NCBI GenBank assembly: GCA_947496355.1
Contig: CANMCO010000002.1
Location: 62,001 to 126,000, forward strand
Reading direction: 5' to 3'
DNA length: 64,000 bases
From: an uncultured Aquimarina sp.
Lineage (GTDB): Bacteria > Bacteroidota > Bacteroidia > Flavobacteriales > Flavobacteriaceae
Shown here: positions 11,201 through 19,604 of the stretch, piece by piece
Layout of the letters: each line of letters starts with the position of its first letter
How positions within the stretch are numbered: position 1 is the first letter of the stretch
Made by a program: the position numbers and the translations under genes
The notes under the pieces: model-generated
Database searches by the model: none
What the model was told of the DNA's origin: nothing
What the model saw: only the letters and a program-made list of their open reading frames with translations

Positions 11201-11303
11201 TGAAGTGTCAAATTTCGGATCTAATGGTATTTTTACTGGGGTAGAAGTAACACCATTTCCATCATCAAAACGTTTTTTGTTTAACGTAGCTGTAGAATTT
11301 TAA
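8271..11303 (+). CDS. SusC/RagA-type TonB-dependent outer-membrane transporter
   Basis: A 1010-residue outer-membrane nutrient importer energised by TonB. Order of parts: signal peptide ending LLAQ; carboxypeptidase-regulatory-like domain (about 27-105, ITGKVVIEKTGAGAPFVNII); TonB-box region EEVVVTGLAT; plug domain (about 120-260, with PLYIIDGVYVDN and ILKGASAAAIYGSRAAAGVV); then the 22-strand barrel to the aromatic C-terminus FNVAVEF. It is followed 13 bp later by its SusD partner. No glycan-active enzyme, sensor or sigma/anti-sigma pair lies next to it, so the substrate cannot be inferred. Confidence 0.95.
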   Translation: MKKQTHFSKMKILLLLIFAPAMLLAQETITGKVVIEKTGAGAPFVNIIENGTDNGTASDIDGNFSITVGQLPVRLKVFALGFGTKIVDVETAGNITVQISESSEALEEVVVTGLATSVKRSNAANAVASLSAEELVGTTPPPTIDGALYGKFAGAVVSANSGAPGGGLSIKLRGATSITGNTQPLYIIDGVYVDNSSIPSGLNAVSAATAGGSGDNPRNSQDNPTNRIADINPEDIQNIEILKGASAAAIYGSRAAAGVVIITTKRGKSGETKYRVSQSTGWTQVINLLGTRDFTEQRVFDQFFTPNDDPAVEQESRDAANAQVALFRTARDAGRLIDYEEELFGERGFITNTNFSMSGGGEKTKFFAGVTYNNEDGIVKNTGYEKTSLRLNVDHRMNDRVKVSISSNYISTSSDRGFFNNDNTGTTIGVGLTATYPWFDLFPDADGNYPDYALGSSNVLQTRDLVKNNEEVSRFIMGGSANVDIYKSESSNLELVLRGGVDSYALNSFAFFPKQLQFQKPENNGVNGVSIQGATNNLNYNLAGFLVHNHITDNDLSFRTQAGLTREYFDRNSYTTTSSGLVASETNVDQAQNIGVNQFRLKQQDAGFFVQEEVNFQDKIIGTIGLRGDKSSNNGDANKLYYYPKASLASNLHKFGFWSMESFWNQLKLRVAYGEAGNFAPFGALFTSYNAFSTDGLLGVSLINIKGDKNIEPERQKELETGIDVGFFNNRLGASFTYYIKTVDDLILQPTTEPSSGFETEFVNGGSLRNNGIEISINAVPVATKDFQWSTAVNFFKNTSEITELTVPAFNIGAFGATLGTFRIEEGQSATQIVGITPNGVQKLGDSEPDFQIGFNNTIKYKTLELNFLWQWKNGGDNVNLTALLSDLNGTSHDYDEIDLDPQGQLGNGAYRASQLGTSADVFVEDASYLRLRELGLYYSIPKKFIEGVAKSYVDNIKFGFSGTNLINIFDYNSYDPEVSNFGSNGIFTGVEVTPFPSSKRFLFNVAVEF

Positions 11304-11316
11304 AAAAAAAAGACTT

Positions 11317-12681
11317 ATGAATTTTATAAATAAAACAATACTTCTTTTATTGATATCGATATCTATTGTATCGTGTGAAGTAGATGAATTTTCGGATTTA
11401 AATAATCCTGAGGTGGACGCTTTTTCTGATAACTTAACTCGGGGTGATTTACAAGATCTTGTAGGAGGGGTCTTTTATAGCATGAGAGTCAGATTAGGAA
11501 CCTATTATGACGATCTTGGTGTAATAGGTAGAGAATATTATCGTTTTTCCAGTTCAGATCCAAGATTTACGGCAGACCTTCTTGGTAAGGGAACAGCAGT
11601 ATTAGACGACAATACTTTTTATACCACTGCGCCTTGGGCTTCGAGATACAGAACTGTTAAAAATGCCAATTTGATATTGGGTTTTATAGACCCAAGCAGG
11701 GATTTGTCAGGTCAATTTACAGATGATGAATTAACCTTGACTAGAGGTTTTTTGAAAACAATTATTGCTTATGAACTATTGCTTAATCTAAATATGACTT
11801 ATAATAATGGCATACGATTAGATGTTGCTGACGAAAATAATTTAGGCCCATTTGTTTCAAAAGAGGCAGCACTTGAAGGTATAAGAGGATTTCTTGAAGA
11901 TGGTGCTACAGATTTGGGAGTGGCGGGAGATTTTCCTTTTAATATGTCTTCAGGCTTTTCTGGTTTTGATGAGCCAGCTTCTTTTCTTCAGTTTAATAAG
12001 GCTGTATCTGCTCGAGTAGCTGCATATCAAGAAGATTATCCAGCAGTTTTAGATTTTTTAAGTGATTCATTTTTTGAGCTTGACGGAGATTTGTCGGTAG
12101 GACCAAATTATGTTTTTACCGAAGATCAAACAGGTTTGCCAAATCCTTTGTTTTTTCAAAAAAATGCGAGTACAGCAGGAGCAAGAATTGCGCATCCTAC
12201 ATTTATTGGCGATGCACTTACTGATGATATTAGATTAAGTAAAGTGTCTTTTAGAGAAGTTGAAAATGATGCAGGTGATTTAGAACCAAACCCACTTTCA
12301 TTCGATGGTTTATCAGGAGCTTACGACTTTTTTGTATATACTTCACGTACAGCATCAATACCAATGATTAGAAATGAAGAACTAGTGCTGTTATATGCCG
12401 AAGCCAATATCAATACAAATGCAGGAGAAGCTGTTACTGCTTTAAATGCCGTAAGAGTGCCTGCAGGAGTTGGTCCTTATTTGGGTGGAATATCCTCTGC
12501 AGAGTTGATAGATGAATTGCTTGTGCAAAGAAGGTATTCTCTATATGGAGAGGGTCATCGTTGGGTAGATATGAGAAGATTTGATAGGTTGGATGAATTA
12601 CCTATAGATAGAGTAGATGAAGATGGAAATCCAGATGATGTATGGGTAGAATTTCCTATTCCATTAGCAGAAAATCAATAA
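11317..12681 (+). CDS. SusD/RagB-type nutrient-binding lipoprotein
   Basis: A 454-residue surface lipoprotein that caps the SusC barrel and binds substrate. The N-terminus has an SPII lipobox (ISIVSCEVD). The middle is the helical SusD-like region and the C-terminal part carries typical RagB motifs (RNEELVLLYAEANINTN; then VQRRYSLYGEGHRWVDMRRF). It is somewhat shorter than glycan SusD proteins (usually 500-600), as is common for partners of SusC proteins with unknown substrates. A strong terminator follows, so SusC and SusD form a two-gene unit. Confidence 0.95.
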   Translation: MNFINKTILLLLISISIVSCEVDEFSDLNNPEVDAFSDNLTRGDLQDLVGGVFYSMRVRLGTYYDDLGVIGREYYRFSSSDPRFTADLLGKGTAVLDDNTFYTTAPWASRYRTVKNANLILGFIDPSRDLSGQFTDDELTLTRGFLKTIIAYELLLNLNMTYNNGIRLDVADENNLGPFVSKEAALEGIRGFLEDGATDLGVAGDFPFNMSSGFSGFDEPASFLQFNKAVSARVAAYQEDYPAVLDFLSDSFFELDGDLSVGPNYVFTEDQTGLPNPLFFQKNASTAGARIAHPTFIGDALTDDIRLSKVSFREVENDAGDLEPNPLSFDGLSGAYDFFVYTSRTASIPMIRNEELVLLYAEANINTNAGEAVTALNAVRVPAGVGPYLGGISSAELIDELLVQRRYSLYGEGHRWVDMRRFDRLDELPIDRVDEDGNPDDVWVEFPIPLAENQ

Positions 12682-12700
12682 GTTTTTTTAAGCTTAAACC

Positions 12701-12730
12701 AAAAACGGCCGCATTTGTGCGGCCGTTTTT
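12701..12730. terminator. strong bidirectional terminator
   Basis: Perfect 13-bp inverted repeat AAAAACGGCCGCA / TGCGGCCGTTTTT with a 4-nt loop (TTTG) and T/A tracts on both strands. It closes the SusC-SusD unit on the plus strand and the efflux operon on the minus strand. Confidence 0.9.
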
Positions 12731-12748
12731 CATCAATTTTACATATCC

Positions 12749-15700
12749 CTATGCGGTTGCAGGAGTAGCCTGTACTGCTGCAACTTTCTTTTTATAAAAC
12801 CGTACTTTGAATCTGTTTACGATAAAGAATAAACAGGGTACAATGATCAAGGTAAGGAATGTAGCAATGATTAATCCATAGATTACAGTCCATGCCAATG
12901 GCCCCCAGAAAATCACATTGTCTCCTCCTAAATATATTTTTGGATCTCCCGTACTAAACAATGAGAAGAAATCTAGATTAAATCCTATCGCTAGTGGTAT
13001 TAATCCTAATACCGTAGTGATTGCTGTTAACAATACAGGTCGTAAACGCGCTCTACCTCCTTTGATAATGATTTGCATCACTTCGTCATTTGGTAATAGA
13101 TCGCTTTCCGGAACATTAAGTTCTACCTTTTTACGGTCAATCAAGAGCTGGGTGTAATCCAGTAATACCACTCCATTATTTACTACTATACCTGCAAGCG
13201 AGATAATACCCATCATGGTCATCATAATTACGAAAGAGGCCCCTGTTATAATAATACCACCAAATACTCCTATAAAACTTAAGAAAATCGCAATCATGAT
13301 GATCGTGGGCTTGGATATAGAACTAAACTGAAATACAAGAATCAGCATTATAAGTCCCAGTCCTGAGAAAAATGCACCCATTAAGAATGCCATTTGCTTG
13401 TTCTGCTCTTCTATTTGGCCTGTATAGTCTATATTAACTCCTCTAGGTAATTGCTGAAAACTGGCCATTTCGGTTTGGATTTGAGATACAATGGCTCCAG
13501 CATCTGTAAATCCTGGCTGTAAACCAGAGTATACTGTTACAACCCTCTTAGTATCTCTATGCTTAATTGCACTAAAAGAAGAGGTGTTTCGTTGTGAAGC
13601 AACTGCCGAAACAGGAATTTCTTTTAATTGTCCACTGGCTTGATCTCTAAACGTGATGTTTTGGTTAAATAAAGCGCTGGTATTGTATCGGTTTTCCTTA
13701 TTAAAACGAACATAAATATCATAATCTTCACCGTCTTTTTTATAAACCCCCGCTTTTTCACCAAAGATAGAACGACGCAATTGGTTACCAACCTGACCAG
13801 CAGCTACACCTAGTTCACCAGCTTTTTCACGATCTACAACCACTTGCATAGCTGGTTTTCCTTTATTTACATCTATTTTTAGTTCTTCGATACCAGGAAT
13901 ATTTTTTTCATTAATAAAGTTTCGCATTTGTTCTGCGATATTGATCAATTCATCATAATCCGGACCTTCAATTTCAATATTGATAGGGTATCCTGCTGGT
14001 GGGCCTACGGCATCTTTTTCTACAGAAATGGCTACCCCTGGATAAATTCCTTTTAGAGTTTCCTGAACTTTTTCACGAAGCACTTCAGAATCTTTTCCTT
14101 TTCTGTATTTGTACTCACGCATAGTGGCTGTGATTTTAGCACGATGTGGCATTTCGGCATTACTTCCTCCATCAGTTTGTGGATTCCCGGCACCTTCACC
14201 AACTTGCGAAACTGCAGATTCAACCAAGAAATTATAATCTTCACCTTCTACATATTCACCGTCGTTTACAACCCCATATACCCGTTGTTCAATCTCTTTT
14301 GTGATGGCATTAGTTTTGTCAATATCTGTTCCTTGTGGATACTCTACATATACAATAATCTGATTGGGTTTGTTATCTGGGAAAAACTCTACTTTGGTAC
14401 GCTGGCTTCCTACGGAAGCACCAAACATGGCAAATACTACAAATAAGAGTATAAAGGTTCCAAAAGTAAACATATATGCTCTCCAGCCTTTTAAGGCAAA
14501 AGTTAAGAAACGCTGATACCTGTTTTCTAACCAGGCAAGGATTCTTCTCTGGAAGAAGTTGGCAGCGCCCTTTAGTACATATCTATATAACCAGAACATG
14601 ATTGCTGTAAAAATCATAAGGCTTCCTAATCCTCTTACTGCTCCACCAAAGATTAAAATAAAGGTTCCGATTCCTCCTAAAATGATACTTAAACGTATGA
14701 GTTGTTTACGTGTTAATACTTTTTCTCCAACCTCCATGAATTGTGAAACCAACATTGAGTTGATGAAAATAGCAACAAAAAGAGATGATCCTAATACCAC
14801 CGACAGTGTGATGGGGAAGTAAATCATAAATTGCCCCATAACACCTGGCCACATACCAAGAGGTATAAATGCTGCTACTGTAGTAGCTGTAGAAATAATG
14901 ATTGGGAATGCAATCTCACCAATACCTTTTTTGGCAGCCTCTATACGAGACATACCTTCTTCTTCCATCAATCGATATACGTTTTCTACAACCACGATAC
15001 CATTATCTACCAACATCCCCAATCCCATAATTAGAGCAAATAGAATCATAGTGTTCATCGTATAGCCTAATGCCGATAAGATCATAAAAGACATAAACAT
15101 AGACATTGGGATCGCAAACCCTACAAAAAGTGCATTTCTAAACCCTAAGAAAAACATCAATACACCAACCACCAGGATGATCCCGAAGATAATATTGTTT
15201 ACCAGGTCACTTACTTGGTTTTCGGTTTTCTCTGATTGATCATTGGCAACGCTAATTTTTAGATCTTGCGGAAACACATTTTCTTTGGCATCTTCTAGAA
15301 TAACATTTATTTTTTCAACAGCCTCGATCATATTTTTTCCAGAACGTTTCTTTACATCCAGCATTACTACACTCTGGCCATACTCTCTGGCGTAGGTGGT
15401 TTTATCTTCTTCTTGGAAAGTTACTTTGGCAATATCTCTTAAATACACTGCACCATCCTGAGATTTTACAACAAATTCATCAAGTTGCGAAGGATTGTCA
15501 ATCTCCCCCAGAATTCTTAATGTTCTACGTTGTCCGCTGCTTATCATATTTCCTGCAGACATAGTTACATTACCATTTCTGATAGCACCAAATATATCTT
15601 CAAAACTTACTTTAGCGGCCATCATTTTATAGATGTCTACTTCAACTGCTACTTCTTTTTCTTGGGCCCCACGTATATCTGCTTTTTTGATCTCTGGTAG

Positions 15701-16246
15701 GTCACCTATCTCATCTTCTAGATATTCTGCATATTCCTTTAATTTCTCTACAGGATAATCTCCGGTGATATTAATATTCATGATCGGAGTTTCTTCAGAA
15801 ATACTAAGGTCAAACACATCAGGTTCTACTTTAGCTCCTTCAGAGATTGGCCAATCTGGACTTGCTTTCTCAGAATCCACTTCGTCTTTAACCTTTTGTT
15901 TGGCTTCTGGTACAGAGAGGTCCTCATCAAACTCAACAGTTATTATGGCATAATTTTCTGAAGAAGTAGAAGTGATTTCTACAACATTACTTACATTCTT
16001 TAACTTGTCCTCTAATGGGTCAACGATTAATCGTTCTACATCTTCTGCTGTGTTTCCTGGAAAAGGAACACTTATATAAATTTTGGTTTCATTAATTTCA
16101 GGAAAATTTTCTCTAGGCATAGAAAAATATGCTGATAAACCAAGGACCAAGAAGATGCCAATCATGACATAGATAGTCGTTGGGTTATTGATTGCCCAAG
16201 AGGATAATCTAAATTCCTTATCTACTTTTTTCTTATTGACTTGCAT
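12749..16246 (-). CDS. RND multidrug efflux permease (HAE1/AcrB-like)
   Basis: An 1165-residue inner-membrane proton-driven pump. It shows the internal duplication of the family: a first membrane helix, a large periplasmic porter region, six helices, then a second such half. The TM4 region GMLVDNGIVVVENVYR carries the proton-relay aspartate. An extra hydrophobic hairpin follows residue 520, making it longer than AcrB (about 1050). It is the last gene of the minus-strand tetR-tolC-adaptor-pump operon, 6 bp after the adaptor gene. The substrate cannot be predicted; drugs, detergents or bile-like compounds are usual for this group. Confidence 0.93.
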   Translation of the reverse strand: MQVNKKKVDKEFRLSSWAINNPTTIYVMIGIFLVLGLSAYFSMPRENFPEINETKIYISVPFPGNTAEDVERLIVDPLEDKLKNVSNVVEITSTSSENYAIITVEFDEDLSVPEAKQKVKDEVDSEKASPDWPISEGAKVEPDVFDLSISEETPIMNINITGDYPVEKLKEYAEYLEDEIGDLPEIKKADIRGAQEKEVAVEVDIYKMMAAKVSFEDIFGAIRNGNVTMSAGNMISSGQRRTLRILGEIDNPSQLDEFVVKSQDGAVYLRDIAKVTFQEEDKTTYAREYGQSVVMLDVKKRSGKNMIEAVEKINVILEDAKENVFPQDLKISVANDQSEKTENQVSDLVNNIIFGIILVVGVLMFFLGFRNALFVGFAIPMSMFMSFMILSALGYTMNTMILFALIMGLGMLVDNGIVVVENVYRLMEEEGMSRIEAAKKGIGEIAFPIIISTATTVAAFIPLGMWPGVMGQFMIYFPITLSVVLGSSLFVAIFINSMLVSQFMEVGEKVLTRKQLIRLSIILGGIGTFILIFGGAVRGLGSLMIFTAIMFWLYRYVLKGAANFFQRRILAWLENRYQRFLTFALKGWRAYMFTFGTFILLFVVFAMFGASVGSQRTKVEFFPDNKPNQIIVYVEYPQGTDIDKTNAITKEIEQRVYGVVNDGEYVEGEDYNFLVESAVSQVGEGAGNPQTDGGSNAEMPHRAKITATMREYKYRKGKDSEVLREKVQETLKGIYPGVAISVEKDAVGPPAGYPINIEIEGPDYDELINIAEQMRNFINEKNIPGIEELKIDVNKGKPAMQVVVDREKAGELGVAAGQVGNQLRRSIFGEKAGVYKKDGEDYDIYVRFNKENRYNTSALFNQNITFRDQASGQLKEIPVSAVASQRNTSSFSAIKHRDTKRVVTVYSGLQPGFTDAGAIVSQIQTEMASFQQLPRGVNIDYTGQIEEQNKQMAFLMGAFFSGLGLIMLILVFQFSSISKPTIIMIAIFLSFIGVFGGIIITGASFVIMMTMMGIISLAGIVVNNGVVLLDYTQLLIDRKKVELNVPESDLLPNDEVMQIIIKGGRARLRPVLLTAITTVLGLIPLAIGFNLDFFSLFSTGDPKIYLGGDNVIFWGPLAWTVIYGLIIATFLTLIIVPCLFFIVNRFKVRFYKKKVAAVQATPATA

Positions 16247-16252
16247 AGGATT

Positions 16253-17419
16253 TTAGTTTAAAATTTTCACTTTTTGACCATCTTTTACACTTCTTGCTCC
16301 TTCACTTATAACGGCATCCCCGCTATTAATACCTTTTAAAATCTCTATAAGATCGCCTTGTGTTTTTCCTGTCTCTACAATAACCCTTTTTGCTTCTGCA
16401 ATGTTTTGGGCATCTTTTTCAGACGTAACATAGGTGTATTGATCTCCTTCGGCATTTTCAGAAAGAATACTTTGTGGGATTAATATCGCTTTCTCATTTG
16501 TATAATCGTTGATTTTTACTTTGGCGGTAAGGTTTGGTTTTATTGTTCCTCCATTAGGTGGAATTCCAATTTCTACCATAAAGGAGCGGTTGTTTGGGTT
16601 GATGTAATTACCAACCTGACGTATTTTTGTAGTGATTGTTTTTCCAAGAACTGGGAAATAAACCTCTACACTCTTTCCTTTCGTAATGCTAGGGATATAT
16701 CGCTCTGGTACTTCGGTCTCGATGTACATATCATCCAAGTTAACAATACGAATTATTGCATTCTGTCCTGGTGAAACCACACTACCTTGTTCGGTTATTA
16801 CATCATCTATAACTCCAGAAAATGGTGCATTAACTGTGGTTTTAGCTAATTGACGTTTGATCTGGTTGACTGCGTTTTGTTGTGCTTCGAAGTTTGTCTT
16901 TGCTTCTAGATATTGGATTTCTGAACCAATTTTTTGTTCCCATAATCTTTTTTGGCGATCAAAAGTCGTTTTTGCCAATTGGGCTTGTACTTCTACTTGA
17001 GATAGTTGCTGACTTAATCCTCCGTCATCAATTCTGGCAAGTAATTGTCCTTTGGAAACTTTTTGGCCCTTATCGACATAAACTCGTGTTAGGATTCCGC
17101 CCATCTCTGGGTAAAGCACTATATTTTTCTTTGTTTCTACATTTCCTTGTAACTCTAAATAATGGTTAAACAAAGTATCTTTTGCCATAATAGTAGTCAC
17201 TAAAGGAAGCTTTTTTACAGAGTCTAAAGAAGCGATTGCTTCGTCTAATTGCTTTAATTGATCGGCAACAGATTGTTGTAGTGCAACAACCTCGGTTCTT
17301 TTAGCACGTATTGCCGCAAGATCACCATCTTCTATAACTTTGTCTATAGATGCTGCATTATCTTGTCCACATGAAATGATAAGAAGTGATATGGATAATA
17401 TGGTAAGTATCTTTTTCAT
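16253..17419 (-). CDS. RND efflux periplasmic adaptor (MFP/HlyD family)
   Basis: A 388-residue lipoprotein (lipobox in LLIISCGQD) linking the inner-membrane pump to the TolC channel. After an alpha-helical segment (about 30-70) come the beta-barrel/lipoyl halves (GGILTRVYVDKGQKVSKGQLLARID and the matching VNAPFSGVIDDVITEQGSVVSPG) on either side of a coiled-coil hairpin (about 140-190), then the membrane-proximal domain. It lies 8 bp after the TolC-type gene stop and 6 bp before the pump gene, so all are translated from one transcript. Confidence 0.93.
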   Translation of the reverse strand: MKKILTILSISLLIISCGQDNAASIDKVIEDGDLAAIRAKRTEVVALQQSVADQLKQLDEAIASLDSVKKLPLVTTIMAKDTLFNHYLELQGNVETKKNIVLYPEMGGILTRVYVDKGQKVSKGQLLARIDDGGLSQQLSQVEVQAQLAKTTFDRQKRLWEQKIGSEIQYLEAKTNFEAQQNAVNQIKRQLAKTTVNAPFSGVIDDVITEQGSVVSPGQNAIIRIVNLDDMYIETEVPERYIPSITKGKSVEVYFPVLGKTITTKIRQVGNYINPNNRSFMVEIGIPPNGGTIKPNLTAKVKINDYTNEKAILIPQSILSENAEGDQYTYVTSEKDAQNIAEAKRVIVETGKTQGDLIEILKGINSGDAVISEGARSVKDGQKVKILN

Positions 17420-17426
17420 AGTCTGG

Positions 17427-18797
17427 TTAATTATTTGTATTTGGTATATTTAAAATCGTTTCTAGTTCAGCTTTTTTATTGATAATGTCCAGCATGGCTT
17501 GTAATACCTCCTGTTGTGAGCTGTATAATTGTAATTGTGCTTGTCTTAGGTCAAAACTTGTTGCAAGACCTTCAGAATATTTGATTTGATTCTTTTTCTC
17601 GATACGTTCTGCGAGTGCGAGATTTTGTTTTGCTGTGTCGTAGCTTTCTATTGAAAACTTGAAATCGCTTACCGCAGTATCATATTGAAGCTGTATTTCT
17701 TGTTGTGTTCTTAGAAAATCGGTTTTTGATTGTTCGTCTGCTATTTTTGCTTGTTGTGTTTTGGCATCTCTCTTTAAAGAACTGAATAGAGGAATATTAA
17801 GACTTGCGCCTAAAATTGAAGATTGAAACCATCTGGTTTCACTATCAAAAAAGACAAAATCATTATCAAATGCAGCAGTACCATAATTTATAAAAGCTGT
17901 TAATTTTGGTAATGCTTTACTTCTTTCTAGCTTATATTCCAGTCTGGTTTGTTCTGTGAGAAGATAAGCTAACCTATAATCAATATTATTTTCTAAAATA
18001 AAAGGCTTGATAACCGTAGATTGATCCATGTTTTTCATGGATAAATCTTCTAGCGTATCAGAAAGAATTGTATTAGAACTCACATCAACGCCCAAAGCGA
18101 GATTAAACATTTGCATTGCGATCCTTTCCAGACGTTCAGTATTACTCAGTTGATTTTTGATCTGTAACAGAGTAATTTGTAGTTGTTCTACATCTTCTTC
18201 TTCTGCCAGACCATTTTCAAAAATCTTTTTGGTTTCCTGGTAGTTTTTCTCAAGCGTGGCTACATTATTCTCTAATATTTTCACACTTTCTTGAGCAACA
18301 AGGACACTTCCGTAGGCATTAATGACACCTTTGCGGACTTCGAGTTGAGTTTTTTCCTCAACATCATCGGTATATTGTAAAAAACTCTTAGCAGCTTCAA
18401 TGCCAACTAAGTATGAGCCATCAAAAATCTTTTGGCTCAGGGTAGCGGTAGCAGATGCTTGCTGTTGAGGAGTGAAAAATTCTTGAAATACACCTGGTAT
18501 TTCCTGACCTGTAGCCTGATCAATTGCTGGGAATAATATGGGCTGCTGCTTAAGCTGATTTTGATAATCAACCACACCATCAATTTGAGGAAGCCCATCT
18601 GCCGTGGTTTCCCATTTCCTTTTCAATGCTTTTGCGACATCACGTCTGGCATTAATGGATTGATAACTATTCTCTAATGCAAACTCTATAGCTTCATCAA
18701 GAGTAAATGAATATTCGGGACTGGTTGGTGGTTGTTGTGCCCATGTTATGGTTGTAAATAGCCAACCAAGATAAAATAACCGAAGGTTGTTTCTCAT
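17427..18797 (-). CDS. TolC-family outer-membrane efflux protein
   Basis: A 456-residue outer-membrane channel subunit. It has a signal peptide (cleavage after TWAQ), the duplicated coiled-coil OEP domain (about 30-230 and 250-445; LDEAIEFALENSYQSINARRDV and the second repeat ending SFDLRQAQLQLYSSQQEVLQ), and no lipobox. It follows tetR by 2 bp and precedes the adaptor by 7 bp. It completes a tripartite pump with the following two genes. Confidence 0.93.
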   Translation of the reverse strand: MRNNLRLFYLGWLFTTITWAQQPPTSPEYSFTLDEAIEFALENSYQSINARRDVAKALKRKWETTADGLPQIDGVVDYQNQLKQQPILFPAIDQATGQEIPGVFQEFFTPQQQASATATLSQKIFDGSYLVGIEAAKSFLQYTDDVEEKTQLEVRKGVINAYGSVLVAQESVKILENNVATLEKNYQETKKIFENGLAEEEDVEQLQITLLQIKNQLSNTERLERIAMQMFNLALGVDVSSNTILSDTLEDLSMKNMDQSTVIKPFILENNIDYRLAYLLTEQTRLEYKLERSKALPKLTAFINYGTAAFDNDFVFFDSETRWFQSSILGASLNIPLFSSLKRDAKTQQAKIADEQSKTDFLRTQQEIQLQYDTAVSDFKFSIESYDTAKQNLALAERIEKKNQIKYSEGLATSFDLRQAQLQLYSSQQEVLQAMLDIINKKAELETILNIPNTNN

Positions 18798-18799
18798 AT

Positions 18800-19399
18800 T
18801 TAATGCTCTTTAATAAGATTGTTCAAAATTGTACGTCCTTTTTCTGTGGTGATCCCTAGAATATGATATTCTAGATAATCGTCCATAAGCTTTGATACAG
18901 GAAAACTTTGGTCAGGAAACATAGTTTTGTCCTTGATCCCATTAGTCCCTATAAAGTATATTCTTGATATAAATTCGATATCTATGTTTTTTCTAAAAAC
19001 CCCTGTTTCTATTCCTCTTTTTAAATTATCCACTACACATTCTTGAAACACATCAAATTGTTTTGCTTTTAAACCTGTATGAATTTTGGGGTAATACTTC
19101 TGAAGTTGATGTAATGGTGCTGTTTTTTCGTTTTTAAGATGATGCATCACAAACGTTTTGATTGCATAGAGCTCTTCTATGGGGTCTAAATTTTCTTGTA
19201 AAATAGCGTTAATACCATCGTTAATTTTACAAAAAAGATGATGAGTTGTGGCTTCTACAAGTTTGGTCTTGTTCTGAAAATGAGTATAGATGGTTTTTTT
19301 AGAAATCCCCATTTCTGAGGCAAGATCATCCATAGTGACACTCTTAAAACCAAGATTTAAAAACAGATCATTAGCTTTTTCAACTATTTTATTTTTCAT
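18800..19399 (-). CDS. TetR-family repressor of the efflux operon
   Basis: A 199-residue regulator with a TetR N-terminal helix-turn-helix (SVTMDDLASEMGISKKTIYTHF, about residues 18-39) and an all-helical ligand-binding C-terminal part. A longer reading frame from 19459 exists, but its extra 20 codons would cover the promoter and palindromic operator; starting at 19399 (MKNKIVEKANDLF) aligns with the family start. It is the first gene of the operon (tolC-type gene 2 bp downstream), so the repressor is probably autoregulated with the pump. Confidence 0.9.
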   Translation of the reverse strand: MKNKIVEKANDLFLNLGFKSVTMDDLASEMGISKKTIYTHFQNKTKLVEATTHHLFCKINDGINAILQENLDPIEELYAIKTFVMHHLKNEKTAPLHQLQKYYPKIHTGLKAKQFDVFQECVVDNLKRGIETGVFRKNIDIEFISRIYFIGTNGIKDKTMFPDQSFPVSKLMDDYLEYHILGITTEKGRTILNNLIKEH

Positions 19400-19429
19400 T
19401 ATTGGGGGTACTTTCTTTAATTTCAAGGG

Positions 19430-19470
19430 CAAATGTACATATGGAAACTTTAAAAACAATTAAAGTTTCC
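19430..19470 (-). promoter_or_regulatory. tetR-efflux operon promoter with TetR operator
   Basis: On the minus strand a Bacteroidota promoter reads TTG (19457-19459), 19 bp, TACATTTG (19430-19437). A perfect 11-bp inverted repeat, GGAAACTTTAA (19443-19453) and TTAAAGTTTCC (19460-19470) with a 6-bp spacer, sits across the -33 element and spacer. Its size and position fit a TetR dimer site; binding by this TetR is inferred. Confidence 0.8.
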
Positions 19471-19604
19471 TAAGTTTCACAATTATTTAACATTGTATGC
19501 TATTTTGAAGGGTTTTTGTTAACAGAATGTTCTTTTGGGCTAGGGCGAAAAAAATTTGACTCTATTTTTGAAAAGTTTGAAGTACTTTAGCATAAAAAAT
19601 TACT

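Noticed and set aside
19400..19459. Longer N-terminus for TetR starting at 19459
   Set aside because: The extra codons overlap the promoter and operator, and the family start aligns with 19399.
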